The notes: generated by a model from the letters alone, not told the origin. A DNA stretch of 45,273 bases from Termitomyces sp. T153 (GCA_018296165.2 JACKQL020000212.1:1-45273), one strand, 5' to 3'. Positions 10,851 to 21,012 are shown, counted from the stretch's first letter. Program-made: numbers and translations.

Positions 10851-12519
10851 GCCCCACATCTTCCTCCTCCTCTAGAATCACTCTCACTACCCTCCCAATC
10901 CATCTGGACTACCACCATGGCTAGAACCTCCAAATGTCCAGGTAGAAGCTCCTCCATGTCAGTTGCCACCTCCCACCATGAACCAGGGTCTGCCATATTC
11001 CTCCACTGATGCCCTGTCAGCAGCTGCCCCATCTGCCTGAACCCCTGCTCCAGCTCCAAAGAAGGATCTCCAGGCATCTGTGCCAATCCATCTTGCACCA
11101 ACACATGAGTGGCTGACACTCCATCTAGGAGAATCCAGTGCTCACAAACCCAGTCCACCAACTCATGTCAGTAGGGCCAGATTGGGAGGAAACAAGGAAC
11201 TCATGCATGATCCCCCTCTGCCCCAAGGCTGCCTCATTGGCCAGCCACTCCTCATGCCTTCTCCAAGCCTCCACCACTGCTCAAGGCACCTCTGCTTCTG
11301 GCACCAACTACTGTACCCCCTGCTCTGCCTGTGCCTCCAGCTGCCCCAACTGCTTCTACAGTCCTTGAACTTCTAATGTGGCCATCCACATAGCAGTCTC
11401 CTGATCCTGCTGTGCTGTATCTCTGCCCCTCTGCACCATATACTGATCCCTCTGCATCACATCATGATCCTCCCCAACCCTCCAGAGCTCCTCCTCATGG
11501 GTTGTCAACAACTCTGTCAATGCCTCCACTCACCAACACAAGAAAGTTTCAGTAATTGATCCAGGGTCCCCCCAGACTGCACCACTGGGGCCCCCAACCT
11601 AGGGAAGTACACATGCAGCCCAGGAGGGCCCACCATCCTCTCCTCACCTCAGGGCCTCTTACTACACCTAGCCTTGGCAGCAGAGAGGCCCTCCACTTAC
11701 CCTTCTCATGTGCCACTGATGCCTCCTCTCTTACTCACCCTGCAGAGGTCCAACCTTTTCTGCCAGTTGTCCTACACCCCCTCTGCCCTCAACCCCAGAA
11801 CCCTGGCCCAATGCCCTACTCCTCTACTCCTCACCCAGCTATGCCATCACCCAATTCCAATCCCAACCTTGCTCTGTAGCAATGCAGGCTGTGCACCAAC
11901 TTAATGAGATGGAGCACTTCTCATGCCATGTCTGACATAGGAGGCAGACTAAAATGTCCTGGCAAGAGCCTTGCACCAGCACCTTGAACTTGCACTGCTC
12001 CTTGTGCTGGATGCAGAGGGCACACTAGGTAAATGAATCGGCTGTAACTTAGTATAACATCATCAGCAACCTACTGGGGCTTCCACCTGACACCAATCCA
12101 ATGTCAGAGGACTCTGCACCTGCCTGACAGCCTCTGCAAACAGCTCTGGTATCACTGCCACCTGTGCTACCCTGTGGGCCTCTAGAACAACTCACACCAC
12201 TCCCAGCCCAAAACTCAGTCTTGATTGTGACACCAGAGCAGACCCTGCTGACAGCCTCAGAGCCCCACCCTGAGAAGGACTCCTAGATGGGCCCACCACT
12301 GCCATGGAGAGTTCTGTTGAGTTCTGTCAGCCCAAATCCAGGACATCCAGACACCACACCCACAACGTCAATACATGGAATCCACCCTATGGTGGTCCTG
12401 GCACCAGTCAAACTCTGCCCAATGACTTTCATACTCACTCCAGACTCCACATGGTTGTTATCAGAAGGAGGAGGAGTTGGAGAGGCTGATGAGGCTGAGG
12501 TCAAAGCTGAAGAAGACAT
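10850..12519 (-). pseudogene. Antisense coiled-coil gene of element G
   Basis: Read on the minus strand, this is the decayed counterpart of the plus-strand gene at 33657-35241 in element F. Shared landmarks are the start MSSS (12519), the segment DWLANEA-like followed by a WVCEHWILLDG block (about 11150), VQDGLAQMPGDPSLELEQG, and GHLEVLAMVVVQMDW near the end (about 10890). The middle part is rich in Gln, Glu and Ala and is probably a coiled coil. It lies tail-to-tail with pol and starts about 220 bp inside the 3' LTR. Function is unknown. Frames are broken in the 11160-12300 zone, so I treat it as a pseudogene. Confidence 0.7.
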
Positions 12520-12724
12520 ATGGGAAAAGTTAGGGAAGCACCAAAGTATGTCTCACCCTTTAAAATGATTATGAAGAGCTTCCTGATGGATGGCAGCCAT
12601 GCTTTGACTTTGTTCCCCATGCTGCCACTGCTTGCTGCAGATTTATCAATATTGCTCTGACTTTGATTCCCATGCCCCTGCCAATCCCTAATTCATGCCC
12701 CACACCTCAAGGGTCTCAACACTG

Positions 12725-12736
12725 AAGGGGGGGTGA
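12725..12736 (+). promoter_or_regulatory. Polypurine tract of element G
   Basis: AAGGGGGGGTGA abuts the LTR start TGTCATGACC at 12737. The same layout (a G run, then TGA, then TGTCA) is seen on the minus strand at 33440-33452 in element F and at 23641-23654 in element B. Confidence 0.75.
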
Positions 12737-13641
12737 TGTCATGACCTGCTCCTAAACCTCTGGACCTCCTCCCAAGCAACCTCACTCCCCCAGAGTCCCC
12801 ACAACACCCCCTCAACTCACCCCAACCTTTGTTCACCCATTGTGCTTGCCCCAGCTAACTCCAATGCTTCCCTGACAGACCCCAACAGCCCCCTGACAAA
12901 CCCCATTACATTCCCATTCTCTTTCAAGCCCCTGGCTATCTCCAACACTTCTCAGGAACTCCAGCACACACCACAGACCCCTGCCAATGTGTCACCACAG
13001 CCTGCCCAGCCACTCCAGAACATCTTGTCAACCACAGTGCAGCCCATGCCCCTATCAGTTCCCTCAGTTCCCATCAGTATGTCACTATGACCCACCAACT
13101 GATCAGAACCAACACCCATTGACCCCATGTGGCTCCAGCACACTCCAGTGCCTGACCTGCTATCCCTGGAGTAGTTTCAGTAGTCAGTATATAAGTTGTA
13201 GAGCAATATCTGCTATGGTAGTCTTGATATTGCCAATATTCTCTTGTTACATCCTGTGTTTGTTATGTTTTCCAGTTTTGTCTCTATTCCTGCCTCTAGT
13301 CTTGTGTCTCTTTGACCTATTTTGTTCTTGTCTCTGTCTTGTCTCAACTCCATCTCATCCTGCCTGCTTCCATTTCCTCTATTGTTGCCTGAATTCCTTT
13401 CAACTCTAACTCTGTTATGATCTCCACTCATCTATTTACAACTTGTACATTCATAATTAACTCCAGACCTTGCTCTATGCTCAGCCCCAGAACCCATCAA
13501 CATTAACTGATCCCCCATCACTCTCTAGCCCCACTCCCATCACTAGCATGGCCTCTGCTTGCCACACACACTCTGTACTTACCTTCAGACTTATACCTGA
13601 GTCTTCCCCAAGCCTGACCATGTGGTCAGTGGAACCTGACA
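12737..13641 (+). mobile_element. 3' LTR of element G (LTR family 1)
   Basis: It starts TGTCATGACC and ends GGAACCTGACA. At 905 bp it is shorter than the 1127-1162 bp of better copies and has almost no CpG. TATATAA is at 13188-13194, and the predicted start AGTCTTGATATTG is at 13220, again 32 nt downstream. It directly follows the polypurine tract, which makes it the 3' LTR. The right flank is repeat H. No target duplication can be checked because the left end of G is missing. Confidence 0.85.
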
Positions 13642-14287
13642 ACTTTGACAGATTTCAACAAATATCTATACAGACAAACCAAGAGCTTTTGAATGGAAAC
13701 ACTTCTGTAATGGAAATGCTTTTGTGATGGGATCCAGTGACAGACAAAAAAATCAACAATGGAGCAGCCTTTGAATGGAAAGAGTTATATGATGGCACAC
13801 ACTGGCTAACAGAACTGCATTTTCTCATGCATACCACTTTGACAGATCTCAACAAATATCTATACAGACAAACCAAGAGCTTTTAAATGGAAATGCTTCT
13901 GTAACAGAAATGCTCTTGTAATGGTATCTGGCAACAGACAAAAAATCAACAATGGAGTGGCCTTTGAATCAAAAGAGTTATATAACAGCACACACCAGCT
14001 AATGGAACTGCTTTTTGCAACAAATGTCATAGAGCAATGGAAAGTGGACAGCAGATGTCTGCTGATACTGTTGACAACAATACAATGTACAACTCCTGCA
14101 AACCAAGAGGGCAGCCAAAGATGTCCACTCAGAGTGTTTTTGATGACACATTGTAACATTGCAATGGCACCATTGCAGATGTAACATTGTTAACTTCTGC
14201 TACAATGCTCCACTGGACATGTAGCATACAATACAAAACATTTTCTGCTGCAATGTCTAATACATGCACTTGTAGTGCCCTACCCTG
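13642..14287 (+). repeat. Unclassified repeat H, copy 1, with a 194-bp internal duplication
   Basis: This CpG-free segment matches the reverse complement of 20545-21012 over most of its length, for example CTCCACTGGACATGTA at about 14208 and TGCACTTGTAGTGCC at about 14266. Its first part is duplicated in tandem: CTTTGACAGAT occurs at 13643 and 13837, a period of 194 bp. Both copies end with the shared sequence TAGTGCC followed by TACCCT, then diverge. That marks one end of the repeat. No terminal inverted repeat or coding domain was recognised. Confidence 0.7.
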
Positions 14288-14426
14288 TCAAAAAGTGTGA
14301 TATCAAAGTTGCACGCATCCCTTCTGTTGAGAACACTGCCGACTTTTTCACCAAACCACTCTCTCATCCCACTCACAGATACTTAGTCGATCTCCTCGGG
14401 CTCAAGCCACTGCTCTGGGTCTGGGG
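14288..14426 (+). pseudogene. Ty1/copia polyprotein C-terminus (RNase H tail)
   Basis: The frame reads VKKCDIKVARIPSVENTADF followed by FTKPLSHPTHRYLVDLLGL, the typical last residues of copia RNase H just before the polypurine tract. The 5' side is cut off by repeat H, so only about 45 codons remain. Normal CpG content contrasts with repeat H to its left. Confidence 0.9.
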
Positions 14427-14429
14427 GAG

Positions 14430-14768
14430 TGTTATTGGAGACTCTCCCGCTGTGGCGGTGGCGCTGCTGCTTGTTCTCGGATATATGACCCTGTTTCCTT
14501 TCTTGGGTATATTCTGTTACGTCTAGCCTATGACAATTGCTTGATCGCTACTATACAGTTTCTCCTCAGCCACCTTCCCAATCGTACCTATAGAATACCT
14601 TCTGAATATGAAAACCTCAGTTCTTTCTTACAGACAGGGTACGTAAAATTACTTTGTCGAGATTACTTCATTCTTACAAGACATGTAGATATATTCTTAT
14701 TTAGTTCTACAGGTTAACTTAGTTCTTTCTTACGGACTGAGGATATATTCTTATCTAGTTCTACATCA
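14430..14768 (+). mobile_element. Ty1/copia 3' LTR
   Basis: The purine tract CTGGGGGAG ends at 14429 and is followed by TGTTATTGGAGACTC, the expected LTR start. Near the end, GATATATTCTTAT(T/C)TAGTTCTACA occurs twice, ending at 14711 and 14765. I place the end at about 14765-14768, but no second LTR or target duplication is available to fix it. Confidence 0.65.
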
Positions 14769-15345
14769 GGCAGTCACGTGAGATATCCAGATCAAGGATA
14801 GCTTAGTTGACATTGTTGAACTGCAAATATGCTTTGTTGCAAGACTGTATAAGAGGATCGTTATCACATTCCGAATCACGTTGTTGCACTTGTAACTCCA
14901 GATGTTTGCAGTTGTTATTTGCGCCTCCGATAGTCGTATTCAACGTATTTTTGATCCACATTTCTATTGCATCAAAGGTTACGATGTCAAGCATGCACTT
15001 TAACGACTGCCAATGCATACTCAAAGGTGCAATTTACTTCGGTGGGCATCGGTTGCTGTTATATTCATGAGAGTAGGTGCATATGGGGTATCACAATGGA
15101 ATCAAAACAGGACACATAATGATAAGAGAAGGCAATTCTGACAGCAGTGTAAATCTCCGGGTAATGCAGGGGCAGGGACAGCAAGTGCGGTAGTATACAC
15201 GCGTCTGGAATATATTACCATAACGTCAGTTAGAACCAATGCGCACTGAACACCAAACAAGGCCTCTAGATCTTGGTCCTCCGTGCTCGCAACGGCCCAT
15301 ACTCAACGTTTGACACTAACAGAGGAAGTAGGATAAGCTGCTTTC
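14769..15345. other. Intergenic, downstream of the terpene synthase
   Basis: CpG content is normal here. It contains a 73-codon minus-strand open frame (14803-15024) that I do not recognise and do not consider a supported gene. Nothing else stands out. Confidence 0.4.
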
Positions 15346-16644
15346 TTATTCCGCTGGGTTTGCAACGCTGTACAAATGGACAAAAATCAGAACACTTCCC
15401 TTTTGGAATGTAAACACTAACCGCCGAGGATGAAGGACAACCTCTCTACTGTGGGGGATTGCCAACCCATGTGTTGGAAAGTATCGGCCACTCTGAAAGC
15501 TCCAACAATCATTTGCCCGCACCCAATTGCCTATGCCATACAAATAGCGTTTGACATCATCTTTGAATTCGTTGCCGAAGGATGGAACATGGTCGAGGTC
15601 GTTTAAATAATTGCGCACAGTCTTTGAGGCATGGTCTCCAATCCACACCATTGCTTCATTCAAATCAAGATTTTTGTGATGCATCACGACGGTGACAAGA
15701 TTATGGCCATCATCACCGCGGGCTTGTTCAACGTTATATGAATACAGGTCCTATCCAAAACAAAATTGAAATTTAACTGTCAAACGGACAAGAAACTGAA
15801 GGTTACATTACTGATAATGATTAAATCGATGCAGGCATTGACAAGCCTCTGGATAACAGGATCATCGAAGAACTCATCTGGAAGATTGAGCTCAAATTCC
15901 AGGACTACAAATGCCTGCTTGGCCCCGATTGTTTCCCGGCGGACAGAAAAATACTCATCAACATTTCTGATATAATTAAGAGTACGATCTTGAGCTTGCT
16001 GAGCAACAGAGGCAGTAAAATTGCCAAGGCTCTCAATGAGCCGACGGCGGGCATTTAAAGATGCACATTTGGATATCAGCTCCCAAAGTCTACACAATGG
16101 TTAGCTTTCACAGTTAATGAACAGACTCTGGACCTACTGTCGTATGGCCTCGCCAACAACATACTCGCCTGCCAGCCTTATCTTGTCAGGCTTGCAGATA
16201 GTGTTCATGACTACATCAGCCATTTCTTTGGCTTCGTGAGGTGTCGCAAGGTCAGAATAATCATCATAAAGGAAAAACCAATTCATGAAGTAGCAGCCTA
16301 CACGAAGAATCTCTATATATCCAGTGCATGTTTAGGCATGAGGGCTCAGACTCATAGTAGAGGATGTAAACACCTTTATTCTCCGCTGGATAGGCGAGAA
16401 ATGCGAGCGTGCCTATCAGTGAGCTCATCTAGACCACTCTTCAGCAGACAGGCAATAGTAACTCACCAAACGCCCCAACATCAAATACTCGTTTCATTCG
16501 GGGCATGGTCACGAAACCCTGAATCCACGTTAAGGATTCTGCCTCCATCTCGGGGCTTGAGTGTGGATTTATACTGCTTTCATAGGGCCATTTCGCAAGG
16601 GTATCAGGGAGAATGTACACAAATTTCGAGAGTTCAGAAGACAT
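15346..16644 (-). CDS. Sesquiterpene synthase (class I terpene cyclase), five exons
   Basis: Exons are 16467-16644, 16374-16412, 16138-16312, 15807-16089 and 15346-15750, joined by four GT-AG introns of 54, 61, 48 and 56 nt. All phases agree, giving 1080 nt and 359 residues. The metal-binding Asp-rich motif DDYSD is at residues 89-93. The NSE/DTE triad lies in NDLYSYNVE (N225, S229, E233), followed by the usual QARGDDGHN. An RRETIG segment (181-186) matches the diphosphate-sensor region, and the C-terminal Arg-Tyr pair is R314-Y315 after GNWVRAND. Such enzymes ionise farnesyl diphosphate with Mg2+ and cyclise it in the cytosol; the product cannot be predicted. The last 25 residues extend beyond the usual end. 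No P450 or other cluster partner lies nearby. It looks intact and functional. Confidence 0.95.
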
Positions 16645-16760
16645 CTTTCAGTAGGATTCCGTATGGTTAGTTAGTCCAGCCGCCGGAGGCAAAGAAAGAG
16701 ACACTCTGAAAAGAAAGGGAACATGGAGTAAAAGTATACATCTACCCTAAAAATAAAAAT
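16645..16760 (-). promoter_or_regulatory. Upstream region of the terpene synthase
   Basis: Read on the minus strand, TATACTTTT lies about 90 bp before the start codon, followed by a pyrimidine-rich tract, a common layout for fungal core promoters. An 18-codon upstream ORF (16671-16724, minus) would be included only if transcription starts before 16724. Confidence 0.35.
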
Positions 16761-17567
16761 ACATACGTGTTATGGTGAATGTATGTATGTATGCGTATAT
16801 TGATCCCGATGATCAATGTCGATATAAGATGATATTCGTATGGTATGGAGATTTGGGGGTTGGTTGTTTCCATCTCAAGTCTAAGTTTATTTCACAGTTT
16901 GTCCAAAACGATCTATGCAAACCAGTTTCATAACTGATGGACTACATAGACTGTTCCTCCAAGTTTCAGAAAGATGAACGAAGGAGGAGGTGTTTTCGCT
17001 GTCCGACACCGTAGGACCGTATTATTACACAGTTGTGTGAATTGCTTGGACGGAAACTATCGCCGAGAATTTCAGTCATCAATCTCGTTAGTGGTTCAAT
17101 TGCAAAATTGAAGACCGCGCTTCTGGCTGAGTCAGGCTTTCTCAACCTCCAGATTGAACCGTAGATCGTTGGGCCTAATAGCCCCTAATTGGGGCAAGCC
17201 CGTTTGAAGGGTCACGAAGCTCCGTCTTTAAGACGCCATTGGTCTGTCATGCCTCTGAGTATCATGGGATGGGTGGCAGTTGGTGGTATAAAAATTGAAA
17301 GATCAAGTCTTCTGAATTGTTGAGTTCCAGAAGCCAGAAGCCACTTGGTTTGAAAGTGATCTATCTGGTGCGATGTTAATGAACCCCATTACGTTTTACA
17401 TGAAACTCCAAGAAGTCTCATAACAGAAAGTCAGGTCTACAATAAGAATAGAAGATGCATTGACAGAAGGCTCTGGCACACTCGTATCCTAAAAAAATGA
17501 TCTCATCGGCAGGAAACAATAGGCGTGTCACCCCTAGCCGGCCCCTGCTCCTTTACTTACGCTTCTT
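16761..17567. other. Intergenic, normal composition
   Basis: No gene recognised. It contains a short TGTA/TATG microsatellite at about 16778-16798 and a small hairpin GCCCCTAATTGGGGC near 17180. CpG content is normal, so this is probably host DNA rather than old repeat. Confidence 0.4.
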
Positions 17568-17771
17568 TCACACCCGATCTAGAGTCACATATAGCAGCTC
17601 ATCATCCATTTGGGTAATGGTGCGCTTTGCTTTTGTCCACGTCATGAATTGATTTGTTGATTTGAAAGACTCACCTTTGAAAGACACCTTTGAAAGACTA
17701 TCGAGTGTCACGGCGGTTGGGTCACATGCCAGATACCTCAAAACAAGTTCATTCTCCCTTACTCGGGAGAG
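17568..17771 (-). CDS. Possible terminal exon of an unidentified host gene
   Basis: On the minus strand, a 67-codon frame opens after the acceptor-like GTTCATAG and ends with TGA at 17568-17570. It contains LVLRYLACDPTAVTLDSL and later TQMDDELLYVTLDRV. The alternation of hydrophobic and charged residues looks protein-like and the CpG content is normal. I find no convincing upstream exon and do not recognise a family. It may be the remainder of a gene truncated by the GC-rich repeats to its right, or chance. Confidence 0.3.
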   Translation of the reverse strand, partial: LSRVRENELVLRYLACDPTAVTLDSLSKVSFKGESFKSTNQFMTWTKAKRTITQMDDELLYVTLDRV

Positions 17772-17889
17772 CTATGAACACCATTTTATCTAGTATTTGT
17801 ACATCAAGTCAAACAAGCAACGACTAGAACTTCAGAAGTCTGTCTGCATCGGTTCTCGAAAGGCAGAAGTTGTGGCCTTAAGTGATTGT

Positions 17890-18580
17890 GCTGGCCCAAA
17901 GCCTGACAGCGGGCTGGAGCTGAGCCTAGAAAAGCCAGGCAGTCACAAGCCGGACCGCGGCTCAGGCTTACAATTTCTCAAAGCATGAGGTTCAGGGCCC
18001 GAGCCGCGACTTTTCTAGCTCAGAGCCAGCTTTGTTGACCCAAAAGACTGTATAGTTTTTAGATGGAGATTCTGTCAACATTTTGGCTTACATTTGAGTA
18101 AAAGATCTACGCAAGCCATCACTGATTGATGTCTGAATCCAGAAGCAGCTTCATCACCTAGTGGAGTTGCAGTGGCAGTGGTTGCAGTGACAGAAGTAGC
18201 TTGAGCATGAGCAATAAAATTTCAGTGCTTGAGCAAGCTGAGGATTTGCAAGTTCCTGGGGTTAACGAGCTTAACAGAACCTAAGCAGTACACCATACCC
18301 GCCCTTCCCTCGAAGATACCCTGCTAAATCACACAATATGTGTAAAAGCCAACAAGGTCAGTCTGATTAACATGATTTTACATCTCGTTGTACTAACAGA
18401 GACATTACAAACAATATACAAATCAATTTCTAATTTTGGTAATTGAGCTGCGGTCTAAGCTTAACCGCAACAGGCCTGGGCTGGGCTTAGGCTTGTGGCT
18501 CAGGCTTCATTGTGAACAAGCTTGGGCCTGACAAAGCTGAGCCTAAGCTCAGGCATTTGAGCCGGACCGCGGCTAACACA
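17890..18580. repeat. GC-rich repeats with GCTCAGGC / GCCGGACCGCGGCT words
   Basis: Two GC-rich blocks (about 17890-18030 and 18445-18575) share GCCGGACCGCGGCT at about 17951 and 18562, plus AGCTGAGCCTA and GCTCAGGC words. They enclose about 420 bp of ordinary sequence with no gene recognised. The arrangement suggests two members of one small repeat family, or the two ends of one non-autonomous element. Confidence 0.5.
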
Positions 18581-18922
18581 TCATTAGTGGCCATGTTGCA
18601 AAGGTCATGGAACATTGAAGGTAGCAAAATGACTTGAAGGCTGGAGCTTACTTTATTGCAATGACCTGCCTGAATTACTTTGCTTATAATGATGAACTGA
18701 GATTCCGACAATGCAGGCACCCCAACACACCAAAGGCAATCCAAGGTGTCTACCTCCTATCAGCAGCTGATTGATCAATTCATGAGTTTTTTGATCCCAG
18801 GCATCAAGATGCCACATGCTAGAAGGCAAATCCTTTGATAGGAAAGTTTTTGATTGATACTAAGCTCTCTGAATCAGTCTGAAAGCAGAAGCATAATTAG
18901 GGAGGTCTCCCAGCAGTGCTTA

Positions 18923-19037
18923 CAGCAAATTTCATAATGATGTAGTATATGAATGAATGTCTCCTGGAAGGAATGGAAAGAACTGGTTTATCAAGTCAGG
19001 GGAAGCTTCAAGGGGCCTATCATTATGAAATTTGCTG
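18923..19037. mobile_element. MITE-like element, 115 bp, TA target duplication
   Basis: The 19-bp arms CAGCAAATTTCATAATGAT (18923-18941) and their perfect reverse complement (19019-19037) enclose about 77 bp. TA flanks both outer ends (18921-18922 and 19038-19039). Short length, perfect terminal inverted repeats and TA duplication fit a miniature Tc1/mariner-type element. It has no coding capacity. Confidence 0.75.
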
Positions 19038-19205
19038 TAATGGAATCTCAGTGGCACTAAACATACTTATTCTCCAACTAACAAAATAAGTATTTTCCAC
19101 TGTGGTGATTATGGTCCTTGTTTGTGCGCTCTGGTCAATGCATTTAAGCATCAAGAGTTCACTAGGGCAAGTAGAAATCATCAATCCATTCTTTCCCTCA
19201 GAAAT

Positions 19206-19724
19206 ATGCAGACCAAGTTTCTTCTTGCAAAACTTGCTCCATGTTTCCTTTCCATTGCTGGTGGTGCAGTTGTGCATGGTTGGGTTGTGCCAATAGTTTA
19301 TGATTTACCCATCACCAGCCCCAATGCCTGCACAGTCTGGGTTGCAGAGAACACAGGGAACACAAAGACTCTTATATGGTATGCCCCTTGACAATGTAAA
19401 CATTTCTATATTTGCCAACCTACCCAATCACTGACAGGGATACAACAAACATTGAAGTGTTCGAAGTAGGCATTACCAGTATTGTTGATCTTGTTCCAGG
19501 TATGTCCCCACACATCTAAGTTATCTCCTGGTCAAAGTCAATGGGGCTGTTGTTAAGTTTCAGACAATCTGTGGTTTCAGGGGTTCACAGTTGCTAACAT
19601 CTCTGACCTGCACAGTGGAGGTGTCAATGTAACAGTTCCTGAATCTGCTGCACTTGGCCAGTATACCATTTTTGTAGATTCTGGAAATATTTCCCTGATA
19701 TTCAACATTGTCACAGCTGTCTGA
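19206..19724 (+). pseudogene. Decayed KRE9/KNH1-like secreted protein gene
   Basis: ATG at 19206 opens a signal-peptide-like start (MQTKFLLAKLAPCFLSIAGG). It is followed by ITSPNACTVWVAENTGN, the start of the immunoglobulin-like KRE9/KNH1 N-terminal domain, up to IWYAP and an in-frame TGA at 19389. Further blocks are DTTNIEVFEVGITSIVDLVP (19442-19500) and, after a probable intron, GFTVANISDLHSGGVNVTVP then GQYTIFVDSGNISLIFNIV, ending at TGA 19722-19724. Members of this family are extracellular or cell-wall proteins of fungi. The early TGA could be a former CGA, and CpG is depleted around the gene, so decay is likely. An intact gene with an unusual splice pattern is less likely. Confidence 0.6.
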
Positions 19725-20544
19725 AGACAAAGGTTTAAAATACTGTTCTAGACTTGATAGTTTTTAAGCACTTGAATCATAATTCAAACAAGGGGTAATG
19801 CCATTTTTGGACAGCCCCTTAACTGTTCAAATGAACATAAGCCTATCATGCAGGAAGTTTGAAGCAGAGAAGATCCACTAATGCAGCACACACCTTGATT
19901 ACTTGAGGAAATCTTCAAAGAGCAAGATGTTGAACCAAGTTTTCAATTTGTACCACCTTTAAGTACACATCCACTTACTGCTGCCATGAATGGAAAATCA
20001 TTATAAGAAATTTATGCACACCATTCAAATTGCCAAGTTATTATTGACCTTCCCTTGTGCTGAGTCAATACCCACAATGAGAACAGCTATCTCATGCATG
20101 GTTTGTAAATGTAATGCAACAAGACTTTTTGTCTTTCTTCCTAACAGGTTCTTTATCTTTCTTCTTAACAGTGCAGCTAGAATGAACACTGAAGCTACAG
20201 TTTGATATTCAAATCTTTCATGCACCTGTGTGGTTGAATAAAAGTAGTCCCATTGCCATGACCTTGATTCTGATACAGTTCTGAACCATTAAAATGAGAA
20301 CATCATCAATGATTGAATCTTATAATTGTTGCACAAACATATTTTTTTAGCTGAAACTTCACAGAAAGATGGAATATCCTCATCTTTTCCCATGACAGTC
20401 TGTTAATTAGTCTAAAAACATTCTTAAGATTCATGTCTTTAGTCATTGCACAATTCCAATTCAAAATCCATGTTGTGTGGGACTCACATTGGAGTTTGTC
20501 TGCTGTGGAAGGTAATCAGGTATGATCTGGAGCATGTACTAGAC
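19725..20544. other. A/T-rich, CpG-poor spacer
   Basis: No coding frame, LTR end or tandem repeat was recognised. The sequence shares the low CpG of the neighbouring decayed repeats. Confidence 0.4.
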
Positions 20545-21012
20545 CATAATAAGATGTGCACACACTGGTATTAGTGGGCAGCCTGGTAGGGTAAGGCACT
20601 ACAAGTGCATGTGTCAAACATTGTAGCAGAACATGTTTTGTATTGGAGAGTACATGTCCAGTGGAGTCCTCTGCATTGTAGCAGAAGTTAACAAAAATTA
20701 CATCCACAATAGTGCCATTACAATGTTACAATGTGCCATCAAAAACACTCTTAGTGGACATCTTTGACTGTTGGTTCTGTAGGATTCTTACATTGTGCTG
20801 TTGTCAATGGTATCAGTAGAGGCATGTCTGCTGTCCACATTCCATTGTCATATGGCATCCATCTATTGTAAAGGTGGTTCTGTCAGCTAGTGTGGGCCAT
20901 CATGGAACTGTTTCTGTTCAAAAGCTGCTCCATTGTTAAGATCTTTATCCATTGCTGGATGCCATCACAGAACCATTCCCATTTGAAAGATCTTGGTCTG
21001 TTTACTCTGTCA
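20545..21012 (-). repeat. Unclassified repeat H, copy 2 (inverted)
   Basis: The reverse complement matches 13843-14287, including AAAGATGTCCACT(C/A)AGAGTG and GTTAACTTCTGCTACAATGC. The two copies are in opposite orientation about 6.3 kb apart and bracket the terpene synthase region. The 194-bp duplication of copy 1 is absent here. Confidence 0.7.

Larger units (their letters stand above)
7427..13641 (+). mobile_element. Element G: decayed Ty3/gypsy retrotransposon (5' part missing)
   Basis: On the plus strand it holds RT/RNase H scraps (7427-7800), a minisatellite (7862-8590), integrase sequence (about 9990-10640), an antisense gene (10850-12519, minus), a polypurine tract (12725-12736) and a 3' LTR (12737-13641). 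A later solo LTR (8684-9819) sits inside it. The 5' LTR, gag and most of RT are missing, because the element starts abruptly at the LTR end of element A. CpG is almost absent outside the solo LTR. Confidence 0.65.

Noticed and set aside
11080..11376. Plus-strand frames in 10790-12570
   Set aside because: They are antisense to the coiled-coil gene that is recognisable on the minus strand through its counterpart in element F.
14803..15024. A 73-codon minus-strand frame downstream of the terpene synthase
   Set aside because: No recognisable domain, signal or splice context. The length is not unusual for chance in this composition.
16236..16670. A 144-codon plus-strand frame across the terpene synthase
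   Set aside because: It is the antisense shadow of exons 1-3, which join perfectly on the minus strand with complete catalytic motifs.
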